Shown here: positions 20,267 to 29,920 of the stretch, one piece after another
Position numbering within the stretch: position 1 is the first letter of the stretch
Layout: every line of letters starts with the position of its first letter
NCBI GenBank assembly: GCA_019695395.1
Contig: JAIBAD010000001.1
Location: 24,001-88,000 of the forward strand
Length of the DNA stretch: 64,000 bases
Reading direction: 5' to 3'
Origin: Alphaproteobacteria bacterium
GTDB taxonomy: Bacteria > Pseudomonadota > Alphaproteobacteria > JAEUKQ01 > JAIBAD01
Notes under the pieces: generated by a model
Seen by the model: the letters and a program-made list of their open reading frames with translations, nothing else
Told to the model about the DNA's origin: nothing
Database searches by the model: none
Translations under genes and position numbers: made by a program

Positions 20267-21358
20267 ATGTTTAAAAATATAATAGGCTCACTTATCCTAA
20301 AAAAGATATCAAAATTTTCCAGTTGTCATAATAACAAATTAAGCACTCTTTGTGTGCGTATAGCAATATGTTTTATTTTATCTGCCGTACCAATTTATAT
20401 GGCATGGTCACAAATTACAGGACAAGATATAAAATTTTTTAGAATTGGAACTGGTGCTAGCGGAACATCTTTCTTCCCACTAGGTGGCATTATTGCGTTA
20501 GCAATCAGTAATCCTCCTGGCTCTAGAGAATGCACGCAAAATTTAGCATGTAGCGTTCCTGGTTTAATTGCTGTTGCTCAAACAAGCAAAGGATCAATTT
20601 CTAATATTGAAGGATTAACAACTAAACAGTTTGAATCTGGATTAAGTCAATCCGATATAGCATTATGGGCTTTTCAAGGTGAAAAGCTTTTTCAAGATAA
20701 AGGTGTAATTTCGAAATTACGCGCTATTGCCAGTATTTTTCAAGAAACGGTTCATATTTTTGTTCGGGCTGATTCAAATATCAGTTCTATTATGCAACTG
20801 AAAGGGAAAAAAATTTCTATAGGTGAACAAAACTCGGATAGTTATTTAACAAGCAAATTAATTTTGGAAGCCTATAATTTAACTGAACCTTTAATTACTT
20901 TAGATTATAGTAACGCCAAAGCTGGATTAGACAAATTACAATCTAAAGAAATTGATGCTATTTTTATTTTAGGAGGTACGCCACTTCCTATAGTTAATGA
21001 TTATGTGCAAGCCTCTTCACTTAAATTATTATCAATTGATGGTGAACAAGCAGAAAAATTCCGATCTCAATATCCTTTCTTTTCTATTGATATTATTCCG
21101 GGTGGAACTTATCGGGGCATATCTAATACGGTAACGTTAAGTATTGCCACATTATGGCTTACTTCTTCAGATATGCCAGAAGATCTTGTTTATCAAATTA
21201 CTAAAAGTTTATGGTATAAAATTACCAATAAAAAGATTGATGAAAATAATCCTATTGGAAAAAAAATAAAAATTGAAACAGCTTTAGTTGGAATTCCTGT
21301 TCCACTTCACCCTGGTGCTGCAAGATTTTATACTGAATTACAAAAGCTTGCAAAATAA
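20267..21358 (+). CDS. TAXI-family TRAP transporter solute-binding protein
   Basis: A 363-residue protein with one hydrophobic segment at about residues 28-47 that should serve as signal peptide or anchor, followed by a TAXI-type periplasmic binding domain starting at FFRIGTGASGTSFFPLGGIIA. FESGLSQSDIALWAFQG, LKGKKISIGEQNSDS and IDAIFILGGTPLPIV match this family. TAXI proteins deliver organic acids or amino acids such as glutamate to a fused DctQM permease. No such permease is in the window, so it is an orphan here. The end is 2 bp from the convergent end of the TusA-like gene. Confidence 0.87.
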   Translation: MFKNIIGSLILKKISKFSSCHNNKLSTLCVRIAICFILSAVPIYMAWSQITGQDIKFFRIGTGASGTSFFPLGGIIALAISNPPGSRECTQNLACSVPGLIAVAQTSKGSISNIEGLTTKQFESGLSQSDIALWAFQGEKLFQDKGVISKLRAIASIFQETVHIFVRADSNISSIMQLKGKKISIGEQNSDSYLTSKLILEAYNLTEPLITLDYSNAKAGLDKLQSKEIDAIFILGGTPLPIVNDYVQASSLKLLSIDGEQAEKFRSQYPFFSIDIIPGGTYRGISNTVTLSIATLWLTSSDMPEDLVYQITKSLWYKITNKKIDENNPIGKKIKIETALVGIPVPLHPGAARFYTELQKLAK

Positions 21359-21360
21359 TA

Positions 21361-21594
21361 TTATTTTTGAAGTATAATAATTGATACTTTTTCTTCTGTA
21401 TCAATTTGTATCAATTTATACCCAGTTTGATGACAAAAATGCTTAAAATCATCAGGTGCCTTAGGATCATCAACTGTTATATGAATTTGCTCCCCATCAA
21501 ACATAGATTGCATTATTTTACGTACCCTAAGTACAGGTAAAGGACATTTCATACCTTGAGCATCAAAATATGTAATTTTTTTTTGCTGAAACAT
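21361..21594 (-). CDS. TusA/SirA/YedF family sulfur-carrier-like protein
   Basis: A 77-residue protein with the defining CPxP motif (GMKCPLP, Cys17) and the beta-alpha-beta-alpha-beta layout of TusA. Family members carry persulfide on this cysteine to tRNA thiolation, molybdenum cofactor or other sulfur-transfer routes. FKHFCHQTGYKLI is a typical second half. It follows hutF by 9 bp on the same strand and may be co-transcribed, but a link to histidine breakdown is not obvious. TusA and YedF cannot be told apart here. Confidence 0.85.
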   Translation of the reverse strand: MFQQKKITYFDAQGMKCPLPVLRVRKIMQSMFDGEQIHITVDDPKAPDDFKHFCHQTGYKLIQIDTEEKVSIIILQK

Positions 21595-21603
21595 TTTATT
21601 TTT

Positions 21604-22983
21604 TTACAGGCCGTTATATAATAATAAAATTCCTTTAAATTTTTCAAAAATTTCTTCTTCTTTATCATGATAAAAATTTTTTACAACCCATTTACCAGAA
21701 ACCATAACATCTTGAACCGCATTATAGTTAGTTGAAAAAATAAAACTATCTATTAATTGATTATATGTTTTATTGTATAAATTTGGGTTTTTATTATTTA
21801 AAATAATAAGATCTGCTTGATTATTGACTTGAAGTCCGCCGATAGACCTAGCCAAAGCCCGAGCCCCACCTTCTACTGATTTTTTCCAGAGATTTAAGGC
21901 AAGTGAAGTATCAGATCCTATCAATAAAATTCTTTGCTGATTTATTAATCTCTGCCCATATTCTAACCATCTTAATTCTTCTATAGGATTAATAGAAATC
22001 TGACTATCAGAACCAATCGCCATAGTGCCACCTTGGTTTATATATTTATGTGCAGAAAATAAACCATCCCCTAAATTTGCCTCTGTTGTGGGACACAATC
22101 CAACAATTATTTTAGATCTTATTAAACTGTTGATCTCATTATCTGAACTATGGGTCGCATGTACAAAACACCAAGAATTTCCCACAGGATAACGCTCTAA
22201 TAACCACGCAATTGGACGGTTTTTTAAATAATATAAAGCTTGTTCCACTTCTTGTATTTGCTCAGCTACATGAATATGAAAAGGAAGATTTTCATATTTT
22301 TTTTGTTGAAACTTGACTATTTCATCAAGTAAATCAGGAGATACAGCACGTAAACTGTGAGGAGCAAATCCAACATTAATTTTAGAACTATCTCTATATT
22401 GGTTATATAGTTTTTCTATTAAATTCAAATATTGATCTAAGGAAAGAGAAAATCTTTTTTGAGCTTGTGATAAAGGTGTTTGACCAAAACCACCCCAACT
22501 ATATAAAACTGGTAACAAAGTCATACCTATGCCTGTATAAGTTGCGGCTTCAATTAAATAATTAGAAATTTCAGCTATATCTTGGTAAGGTGCACCATCC
22601 CTATTGTTATGGAGATAATGAAACTCCCCCACTGAGGTATAACCAGATTTTAACATTTCAACATAAGTTTGAGATGCTATCACATGAATCTGATCCGGCG
22701 TTAAATGATTAACAAGATAATACATTTTTTCTCGCCAAGACCAAAAAGTATCTTTTTTGCTCTCAATCTTCTGTTCTGCTAAGCCAGCTAACATTCTTTG
22801 AAAAACATGTGAATGAACATTAGGCATACCTGGTAAAACAGGACCATTGCATTGTTCATAGTTAGACTTATACGAACTATTAGATGTCAGTTTAGTAATT
22901 ATACCTTTTGAATTAATTTCTATGACAACATCTTTTGCCCAACCTGTTGATAATAATGCCATAGAAGCAAAAAGTGTTTTCAT
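21604..22983 (-). CDS. hutF: Formimidoylglutamate deiminase
   Basis: A 459-residue amidohydrolase-superfamily enzyme. It converts N-formimidoyl-L-glutamate to N-formylglutamate and ammonia in the five-step histidine pathway. Metal ligands are seen in NVHSHVFQR (His57, His59), FHIHVAEQ, WCFVHATH and IGSDSQISINP. The ATG at 22983 is preferred; a GTG five codons upstream keeps the frame, but its GGA may instead be the ribosome-binding site. It is divergent from hutI, 82 bp away. The combination with hutG defines the variant that yields formate rather than formamide. Confidence 0.92.
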   Translation of the reverse strand: MKTLFASMALLSTGWAKDVVIEINSKGIITKLTSNSSYKSNYEQCNGPVLPGMPNVHSHVFQRMLAGLAEQKIESKKDTFWSWREKMYYLVNHLTPDQIHVIASQTYVEMLKSGYTSVGEFHYLHNNRDGAPYQDIAEISNYLIEAATYTGIGMTLLPVLYSWGGFGQTPLSQAQKRFSLSLDQYLNLIEKLYNQYRDSSKINVGFAPHSLRAVSPDLLDEIVKFQQKKYENLPFHIHVAEQIQEVEQALYYLKNRPIAWLLERYPVGNSWCFVHATHSSDNEINSLIRSKIIVGLCPTTEANLGDGLFSAHKYINQGGTMAIGSDSQISINPIEELRWLEYGQRLINQQRILLIGSDTSLALNLWKKSVEGGARALARSIGGLQVNNQADLIILNNKNPNLYNKTYNQLIDSFIFSTNYNAVQDVMVSGKWVVKNFYHDKEEEIFEKFKGILLLYNGL

Positions 22984-23065
22984 GTTATTATTTTCCACAT
23001 TATAATTTTAAATAATTTAGATTTTTATCTAACAAAGAAGAAATATATTCTTATAATACCATGTC

Positions 23066-24307
23066 ATGATAAAAGAAAATTATCAATTATGGCTATGCAA
23101 AAAAATAGCCACAGCAAATCCTAAGTTAAAATCACCATTCGGTCTTATTAATCAGGGTGCTATAGTTACATATCAAAACACCATTGAGTGGGTAGGCTCT
23201 ATAGATACTTTGCCTTTATTTTATCAAGATAAAATTGAAACAACACATAGTTTGAATGATTTTCTTATAACCCCTGCTTTTATTGATTGCCACACCCATC
23301 TTGTCTATGCAGGCGACAGATCTGAAGAGTTTAATTTAAGATTACAAGGATATGATTATAAAAAAATTGCCGACATGGGTGGTGGTATTATGTCGACTGT
23401 TTACCAGACAAGACAGGCAGCTGATAAAGATTTATTAAGGCTTTCTCATCAAAGAATAAATAGCTTAATTCAACAAGGTGTTACCATTATCGAAATAAAA
23501 TCAGGTTACGGATTGGATTACGAAACTGAAATAAAAATATTAAAAATTATTCAGTCCCTCAACGAAATTTCATCTTGCAATTTAGTCCCCACTTTTTTAG
23601 GTGCGCATACTGTACCACCAGAATATGCAGGCAAAGCCGATTTATATATTGATTTTATTATTGAAGAAGTCTTACCCATGTTAATTAAAAAGAAATTAAC
23701 AAATATAGTAGATGGTTTTTGTGAAAAGATTGCTTTCTCTTTTCAACAAATAGATAAACTATTCACAGCGGCAAAAAAGTTAGGATTTGCTATAAAATTA
23801 CATGCTGATCAACTTTCAGATAGTCAAGGAGCTTTACTTGCAGCTAAACATTTTGCACTTTCAGCAGATCATTTAGAATATAGCACAGAAAAAGGTCTTA
23901 AGGCTATGGCTATATCTAAAACTGTTGCTGTACTTTTACCTGCAGCTTTTTATTATTTAAATGAAAAGCAAAAACCCCCTCTTAATCTTATACGCCAATT
24001 TAAAATACCTATGGCCATAGCAACTGATTCAAATCCTGGTACAGCACCAACAACATCATTATTATTAATGATGAATATGGCATGCATATTATTTGGATTA
24101 ACACCTGAAGAGGCTTTTGCAGGTGTTACCTTATATGCAGCCCAAGCACTAGGATTGAACAAAAAGTATGGAAGTATAGAACCGGGAAAACATGCTGATT
24201 TTGCCTTATGGAATATCGAAACACCCAATCAACTATGTTATGAAATAGGTACAAATCCTTGTGTGGGAACTGTGAAAAATGCACGATTTATTTATAAGAC
24301 TTTTTAA
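23066..24307 (+). CDS. hutI: Imidazolonepropionase
   Basis: A 413-residue amidohydrolase that opens imidazolonepropionate to N-formimidoylglutamate. The metal motif is DCHTHLVYAGDR (His76, His78). IEIKSGYGLDYETE, LKIIQSL, LGAHTVPPEY, KLHADQLSDSQGALLAA and TDSNPGTAPTTS are family signatures. Its last 20 bp overlap the 3' end of the convergent hutG. hutF lies divergently upstream, so a shared hutF-hutI regulatory region of about 80 bp is likely. Confidence 0.96.
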   Translation: MIKENYQLWLCKKIATANPKLKSPFGLINQGAIVTYQNTIEWVGSIDTLPLFYQDKIETTHSLNDFLITPAFIDCHTHLVYAGDRSEEFNLRLQGYDYKKIADMGGGIMSTVYQTRQAADKDLLRLSHQRINSLIQQGVTIIEIKSGYGLDYETEIKILKIIQSLNEISSCNLVPTFLGAHTVPPEYAGKADLYIDFIIEEVLPMLIKKKLTNIVDGFCEKIAFSFQQIDKLFTAAKKLGFAIKLHADQLSDSQGALLAAKHFALSADHLEYSTEKGLKAMAISKTVAVLLPAAFYYLNEKQKPPLNLIRQFKIPMAIATDSNPGTAPTTSLLLMMNMACILFGLTPEEAFAGVTLYAAQALGLNKKYGSIEPGKHADFALWNIETPNQLCYEIGTNPCVGTVKNARFIYKTF

Positions 24308-25100
24308 AAATATCTGCTTGTTGTAATAATACATCTATAATTTTATTTAAAACTGCTTGTAAATTTAATGCCTTTTTATCGTCATAAATAAAAGGTGGTG
24401 TTTCATTCATATATAAGATTTGTGATAATTCTATCTGTAAGGTAAAAATATTCCGTTTTAGATTAACATAATTTCTTGTAATATACCCACCTTTAAATCG
24501 GCCATTTATAACATGACTATATTGACCATTTTGTATAATAACATCACTGAGCAGATTTATAATTTCTATAGGTAAAGTTTTATTATCATTAGTTCCAAAA
24601 TTAATATCAGGTAATATTCCTTTAAAAAGAGATGGAACAGATGATTTTATGGAATGGGCATCTAAAATAATAGCAAAGCCATATTGATTAATTATATCAT
24701 CAATCACTTGTTTAATTTTATTATGATAAGGAAACCAATAATGTTTAAGTCTTAATTCTATTTCATGTTTACTTGGTTCTTGACCTAAAAGATAAATAGG
24801 CATTCCATCAAAACGAGTTAGCGGACATAGTTCAGTATTATGCAATCCAGGATAAAGTACAGTTTGGTCTGGCGGACGATTAAGATCAATAACGTAGCGG
24901 GAATAATTAGCATGCAAAAGAGAAATATTTTGTTCTTTTACAAAATTATACAATTTATCAACATACCAATCTGTATCTAAAGAAGAACGCCCAGCTGGCG
25001 TCATACGTACTTTAATTGCATCAGGTATATAGTACCCGGCATGAGGAATGCTAATTAATAAAGGGCTCGAACCAGATTGATAATTATAAATTTCCATCAT
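24288..25100 (-). CDS. hutG: N-formylglutamate amidohydrolase (deformylase)
   Basis: A protein of about 270 residues of the N-formylglutamate amidohydrolase family, which hydrolyses N-formylglutamate to glutamate and formate. Visible signatures are LLISIPHAGYYIP, LDTDWYVDKLY, RYVIDLNRPP and IILDAHSIKS. The start is the ATG at 25100, just after TTGAG; a second ATG follows immediately and a TTG lies three codons upstream. It is convergent with hutI (20-bp overlap) and divergent from hutU. It completes the last step of the route served by hutF. Confidence 0.92.
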   Translation of the reverse strand: MMEIYNYQSGSSPLLISIPHAGYYIPDAIKVRMTPAGRSSLDTDWYVDKLYNFVKEQNISLLHANYSRYVIDLNRPPDQTVLYPGLHNTELCPLTRFDGMPIYLLGQEPSKHEIELRLKHYWFPYHNKIKQVIDDIINQYGFAIILDAHSIKSSVPSLFKGILPDINFGTNDNKTLPIEIINLLSDVIIQNGQYSHVINGRFKGGYITRNYVNLKRNIFTLQIELSQILYMNETPPFIYDDKKALNLQAVLNKIIDVLLQQADIFKKSYK

Positions 25101-25187
25101 AAATCTCAAGTAGACTTAATGCTTATCTAATATTACTAATAACTTACCAATCTTTAATATATTTTGTCGATAGAGGATAAAAATATT

Positions 25188-26864
25188 ATGAAAAATACCT
25201 ATCAGCTTAATAAACGCCATATTCGCGCCACACGTGGGATAGAACTTCAAACTAAAAATTGGTTAATAGAAGCTGCTTTAAGAATGCTCATGAATAATCT
25301 TGATCCAGAGGTAGCAGAAGATCCAGATAATTTAGTGGTTTATGGTGGTATTGGAAAAGCAGCAAGAAATTGGGAATGTTTTGATCAAATTGTTCATACT
25401 TTACATTCTTTATCCCCAGATGAAACATTATTGATTCAATCAGGCAAACCTGTAGGTGTTTTTCAAACCCATACCAATGCCCCGAGAGTACTTATTGCAA
25501 ATTCCAATATTGTACCCCATTGGGCAAATTGGGAAAAATTTAATGAATTAGATAAAGCTGGATTAATTATGTATGGACAAATGACAGCTGGTTCATGGAT
25601 TTATATTGGTAGCCAAGGTATCGTGCAAGGTACATATGAAACATTTGTTGCGCTTGGCAAAAAACATTATCAAGGCCAATTAGCTGGCCGTTGGATCTTA
25701 ACCGCAGGACTTGGGGGTATGGGTGGGGCACAACCGCTCGCTGCAACAATGGCTGGCGCATCTATTTTAGTGATAGAATGCGATCCAACTAAAATTGAAA
25801 GACGTCTTGAAACTAAATATTTAGATTACCAAGCCACCAATCTTGATCAAGCATTGGATATGATCCAAAAATCATGTTCAGAAAAAAAACCTTTATCTAT
25901 CGGCTTATTAGGTAATGCTGCTGAAATATTACCCGAAATTCTAAAACGTAATATAAAACCTGATGTGGTCACCGATCAAACAAGTGCTCACGATCCAATT
26001 AATGGGTATTTACCTATTGGCTGGACGCTAGATCAAGCACGCCAAGCAAGATTAACAAATCCTTCAGCTATTAACCATGCCGCACGTGAATCAATTGCCA
26101 AACATGTTGAAGCTATGATTGCATTTCAACAACAAGGTATTCCTGTCTTTGATTATGGTAATAATATTAGACAAGTTGCCCTAGACCAAGGTGTAAAAAA
26201 TGCTTTTATTTTTCCTGGTTTTGTTCCTGCTTATATTAGGCCTTTATTTTGTCGTGGCATTGGACCTTTTCGCTGGGTTGCATTGTCCGGTGACCCAGAG
26301 GATATATATAAAACAGATGAATGCGTAAAAAAAATTATTCCTCATGATCAACATTTACATCATTGGCTTGATACAGCAAAAAGGAAGATTCAATTCCAAG
26401 GATTACCCGCAAGAATCTGTTGGGTTGGATTGGGAGACAGAGCAAAATTGGGATTAGCTTTTAATGCAATGGTTCGCCAAGGTATACTTAAAGCACCCAT
26501 TGTTATTGGAAGAGATCATCTTGATTCAGGTTCTGTTGCAAGCCCTAATCGTGAAACAGAAAGTATGAAAGATGGATCAGATGCAATATCAGACTGGCCA
26601 TTATTGAATGCTTTATTAAATTGCGCTTCTGGTGCGACATGGGTCAGCTTACATCATGGCGGGGGTGTTGGCATGGGCTTTTCACAACATGCAGGCATGG
26701 TTATTGTTGCAGATGGTAGCAAAGAAGCAGAAGAAAGGATTGCCCGTGTTTTAACTAATGATCCAGCCACCGGGGTTATGCGCCACGCAGATGCCGGTTA
26801 TGATATTGCTATTCAATGTGCCAAGGAAAAAAATCTTCATTTACCTATGATCAAAAAACTATAA
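25188..26864 (+). CDS. hutU: Urocanate hydratase
   Basis: Urocanase of 558 residues from the ATG at 25188; the frame is open 8 codons further to a TTG, but AGAGGA upstream of the ATG supports the later start. It adds water to urocanate to give imidazolonepropionate using tightly bound NAD as an electrophile. Recognisable blocks are [52 protein letters not shown], the active-site cysteine in [14 protein letters not shown], and [17 protein letters not shown]. Histidine ammonia-lyase (hutH), needed to make its substrate, is not in the window. Confidence 0.97.
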   Translation: MKNTYQLNKRHIRATRGIELQTKNWLIEAALRMLMNNLDPEVAEDPDNLVVYGGIGKAARNWECFDQIVHTLHSLSPDETLLIQSGKPVGVFQTHTNAPRVLIANSNIVPHWANWEKFNELDKAGLIMYGQMTAGSWIYIGSQGIVQGTYETFVALGKKHYQGQLAGRWILTAGLGGMGGAQPLAATMAGASILVIECDPTKIERRLETKYLDYQATNLDQALDMIQKSCSEKKPLSIGLLGNAAEILPEILKRNIKPDVVTDQTSAHDPINGYLPIGWTLDQARQARLTNPSAINHAARESIAKHVEAMIAFQQQGIPVFDYGNNIRQVALDQGVKNAFIFPGFVPAYIRPLFCRGIGPFRWVALSGDPEDIYKTDECVKKIIPHDQHLHHWLDTAKRKIQFQGLPARICWVGLGDRAKLGLAFNAMVRQGILKAPIVIGRDHLDSGSVASPNRETESMKDGSDAISDWPLLNALLNCASGATWVSLHHGGGVGMGFSQHAGMVIVADGSKEAEERIARVLTNDPATGVMRHADAGYDIAIQCAKEKNLHLPMIKKL

Positions 26865-26878
26865 TTTAAATAGTTAAA

Positions 26879-28042
26879 TTATGTTTTATTTTTCAAAGCA
26901 ACTTTAATTTGTTGTGTACTTCCGGACTTTACATCAATAGTTGTCTGCCCCTCAAGAAAACCAGAACGTGCAACAACTAAATATTTTCCTTCTTTTAAAG
27001 TAATTAAGGAATTATTTCCTGTATCAGCCAAAGGTATTTTTTTACCAAGTGAAGATTGACTTGATATTTCCCATGTTATTAAACTATTTTGATCTAGTTT
27101 TTCTCCCTTATCAGGGACAGCCACCAATTTAACTTTTCCAGCATATAAATTTACTGTATAAACATAACGGTGTTGTGCTTGAACACCAACAACGGTATCT
27201 AAGCTGTTATGGGCATAATTAGCTCTTACAATATAGTATCCTTCATTTAAAATAAATTCCGGTTGGGCAATATTGCTATCTGCTATTTTTTGGTGATCAG
27301 TTCTTCCTGGTCCTGCGTAACGCAAAACTTCCCAGGTCACATCTTTATCAATTACTGTTCCACCCATTACTGGAATTAGATTAAATTTTACCAAACCAGG
27401 TTTAAAATCTACATTAACTCTTTGATTATCAATAGTTAAATCTACTGTTTGTGTTACAAGACTTTCGCCTAATTTTGCTGTTACCAAATAACGACCAGGT
27501 ACCAGGGACAAAGTTGGATTTAATTGTGTACTTGTAATAACATTATTATTAGATGCACCTGAATTTGTATTAGCTTTACTAACAGCCCAAAAAATAGGTT
27601 TTCCAACGATTTCCTTAATTTCAGAACCAATTTTTGCTTGTAAGATAAGATTTAAAGGTTTTTGATTAACCACTGGTGTTTTAACTTCCGTTGGTAATGT
27701 AGGCGCAGCAGAAGTCACTGCTGGTAAAGGTTTTTGCTGCACAGGTTCTTGAGACGGTAAAGGATTAGGCACCGGTTTTTCTAATGATAGCGTTGGTTTT
27801 ATAGCAGGAAGGGGAACAACCGATAATTTTTTTGATTGGACAGGATTTGATAGTGTTGCTTTTTTTTGACCTGTTAGACTTGGTTGTATTTTGTTAACTG
27901 GTATAGTTTTTGTTCCAGTTTTAGATTTTGTTACTTTTACATTTTTTTGTGTTGAAGTTTGGGCATAACTATATAAGGGATATGCTATATTTGCATAAAC
28001 AAAAATTAATGCCACAAAAGATAATAATTTAAATACTCTCAT
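26879..28042 (-). CDS. Secreted repeat protein of unknown function
   Basis: A protein of 387 residues from the ATG at 28042, chosen because GGAG precedes it and it places a signal peptide (MRVFKLLSFVALIFVYANIA, cleavage near YSYAQ) at the N-terminus. Residues about 30-125 are rich in Pro, Lys and Thr and look like a disordered linker. The C-terminal two-thirds hold three related units, each with a G-[RYK]-Y-[LI]-V-x-A-[KNR] core (GRYLVTAKLG, GYYIVRANYA, GKYLVVARSG) and a following run of short beta strands, as in PEGA or carboxypeptidase-regulatory-like beta sandwiches. I do not recognise a specific family. It is probably periplasmic. It is convergent with hutU, 14 bp away. Confidence 0.75.
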   Translation of the reverse strand: MRVFKLLSFVALIFVYANIAYPLYSYAQTSTQKNVKVTKSKTGTKTIPVNKIQPSLTGQKKATLSNPVQSKKLSVVPLPAIKPTLSLEKPVPNPLPSQEPVQQKPLPAVTSAAPTLPTEVKTPVVNQKPLNLILQAKIGSEIKEIVGKPIFWAVSKANTNSGASNNNVITSTQLNPTLSLVPGRYLVTAKLGESLVTQTVDLTIDNQRVNVDFKPGLVKFNLIPVMGGTVIDKDVTWEVLRYAGPGRTDHQKIADSNIAQPEFILNEGYYIVRANYAHNSLDTVVGVQAQHRYVYTVNLYAGKVKLVAVPDKGEKLDQNSLITWEISSQSSLGKKIPLADTGNNSLITLKEGKYLVVARSGFLEGQTTIDVKSGSTQQIKVALKNKT

Positions 28043-28247
28043 AAAGGCTCCGCACATAAAATAACTATTTTTCATCGTTATAATGTTTTTAATATTAACT
28101 AAATAAATTTTATAAGTTTTATTTTTAAATATATTCCATAGTTTTTATCACAAGAATTTCCGGATGTGTAGCTTATTTATTAAGATATTTAGATTCGTCC
28201 TACAATAGCTAGTGTCTATACCCCTTAAATTGGCTTTACCTCTTCTC

Positions 28248-28260
28248 CTAATCAGATTAG
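28248..28260. promoter_or_regulatory. 13-bp dyad (CTAATC-A-GATTAG) upstream of the permease
   Basis: CTAATC and GATTAG form a perfect dyad around one central A, ending 38 bp before the permease start codon. The position fits an operator for the permease gene. The site is short, and no regulator gene lies nearby, so this is weak evidence. Confidence 0.3.
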
Positions 28261-28298
28261 TATATGTATAAAAATATAATTATATAGGGGGAGTTCAT

Positions 28299-29828
28299 AT
28301 GACTGATCACAAAAGCAGTATACATTACCAAAAAGTTGATAATGATTACTTTAATAAGCGTGAATTACGCCGGCATGCAAGGGTATGGTCACTTTGGGCC
28401 CTAGGTGTGGGTGCTGTTATATCTGGACATTTTTCAGGGTGGAATTTAGGTCTAGCTGCAGGTGGTTTTGGCGGTTTTTTCATCGCAGCCATTATTATTG
28501 CCATTATGTATTTAGGATTATCTTATAGCCTTGCTGAAATGTCCCCGGCTTTACCTCATACCGGTGGGGCTTATTCTTTTGCCCGTGCCTCTATGGGTCC
28601 TTGGGGTGGTTTTATAACTGGACTTGCGGAAAACATTGAATATGTCTTAACACCAGCTGTTATTGTTTTTTTTATTGGAAGCTATTTAGGAACTATTTTT
28701 GGGACAGATCCTAGTTTTCAACCTTTATGGTGGCTTGCTGGATATATTGTTTTTGTTACTCTTAATGTGATTGGCGTTGAACTATCTTTTCGTATTTCAG
28801 TTATTGTCACTCTTTTAGCTTTAACAGTTTTAGCAGTATTTTGGATTAGTGCTATTCCCCATTTTGATTTTACAAAATGGGCATTAAATATTGGTGTTAA
28901 TCCAGAAGGTCAAGCCATTCAATTGGCTGAAGGCGGTGGTTCCTTCTTACCATTTGGGGTTAAAGGTATTTTTGCTTCACTACCTTTAGCTGTTTGGTTA
29001 TTTTTGGCTATTGAACAATTACCTTTAGCAGCTGAAGAATCTCATGATCCACAAAAAGATATGCCCAAAGGTTTATTATTAGGTATAGCCACTTTAATCT
29101 TTTCAGCTTTTATGACCTTGTTTTTAAATAGCAGCATTGGGGTAACATCAGCTGATGGACAAAGCTCTGGGGCCTTTTATCTAGGAACTTCAGGCGAACC
29201 ATTACTTGATGGATTTCGTGCAATTTATGGAACACAAACAAGTGCCGCAAGCATATTAGCCTTGTGTGCTGTTATTGGATTAATTGCCAGTTTCCATACA
29301 ATTATCTTTGCTTTTGGTAGACAAATTTATTCTTTATCACGCGCTGGATATTTTCCCCGTTCTCTTTCAATTACGCACGGGAAAAGAAAAACTCCCCACC
29401 TTGCCCTTATTACAGGTGCTGCAGTGGGTTTTCTTGTTATGATTGTTATTTGGCTTACGGTTGGAGAGGAACATCGCAATACATTTATCGGCGGCATTCT
29501 TCTAAATATGGCTGTATTTGGTGCTATGATTTCATACATTATGCAAGGCGTTTCCTTTATTTTATTAAGAAAAAAGATGCCCCATATTAAAAGACCTTAT
29601 GTCAGCCCGTTTGGGGTAACTGGTGCGGTATTAACAATTATTATTGCCGCAGTCACTATTTTCTTTCAATTTCAAGATCCGCTTTACCGCGATGGGGTTA
29701 TAGGCGTTTTGATCTGGTATATAGCTGGTATCCTTTATTTTGCAGCTGTTGGCAGAAAACATTTAGTAAAGTCACCTGAAGAAGAATTTGCTTTAGAACA
29801 ACAAGCTAAAGTTTTAGTTAATCCTTAA
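28299..29828 (+). CDS. APC-superfamily permease, ethanolamine permease type
   Basis: A 509-residue transporter with about 12 hydrophobic segments. The opening RRHARVWSLWALGVGAVISG followed by HFSGWNLGLAAGG, then LSYSLAEMSPALPHTGGAYSFAR, is characteristic of the ethanolamine permease (Eat) branch of the amino acid/polyamine/organocation superfamily. A strong GGGGGAG ribosome-binding site precedes the ATG. The gene is followed by a 17-bp perfect hairpin and then by a glutamine-synthetase-like ligase and an iron alcohol dehydrogenase. This supports an amino-alcohol substrate, but other amines or amino acids cannot be excluded. Confidence 0.87.
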   Translation: MTDHKSSIHYQKVDNDYFNKRELRRHARVWSLWALGVGAVISGHFSGWNLGLAAGGFGGFFIAAIIIAIMYLGLSYSLAEMSPALPHTGGAYSFARASMGPWGGFITGLAENIEYVLTPAVIVFFIGSYLGTIFGTDPSFQPLWWLAGYIVFVTLNVIGVELSFRISVIVTLLALTVLAVFWISAIPHFDFTKWALNIGVNPEGQAIQLAEGGGSFLPFGVKGIFASLPLAVWLFLAIEQLPLAAEESHDPQKDMPKGLLLGIATLIFSAFMTLFLNSSIGVTSADGQSSGAFYLGTSGEPLLDGFRAIYGTQTSAASILALCAVIGLIASFHTIIFAFGRQIYSLSRAGYFPRSLSITHGKRKTPHLALITGAAVGFLVMIVIWLTVGEEHRNTFIGGILLNMAVFGAMISYIMQGVSFILLRKKMPHIKRPYVSPFGVTGAVLTIIIAAVTIFFQFQDPLYRDGVIGVLIWYIAGILYFAAVGRKHLVKSPEEEFALEQQAKVLVNP

Positions 29829-29844
29829 ATTCTATCTTATTTGA

Positions 29845-29887
29845 ATCTTTAGTCATCTAAACACAATTTATTTAGATGACTAAAGAT
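29845..29887 (+). terminator. 17-bp perfect hairpin after the permease, terminator-like
   Basis: A 17-bp inverted repeat with no mismatch (arms 29845-29861 and 29871-29887, core CTTTAGTCATCTAAA) encloses a 9-nt loop and is followed within 5 bp by a T-rich stretch (ATTTTTTC). It lies 17 bp after the permease stop and 34 bp before the next gene's start. It looks like an intrinsic terminator or attenuator that would reduce readthrough into the ligase and dehydrogenase genes. Confidence 0.7.
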
Positions 29888-29920
29888 GCGTAATTTTTTC
29901 TTATTACAAAAGGGAAGACA

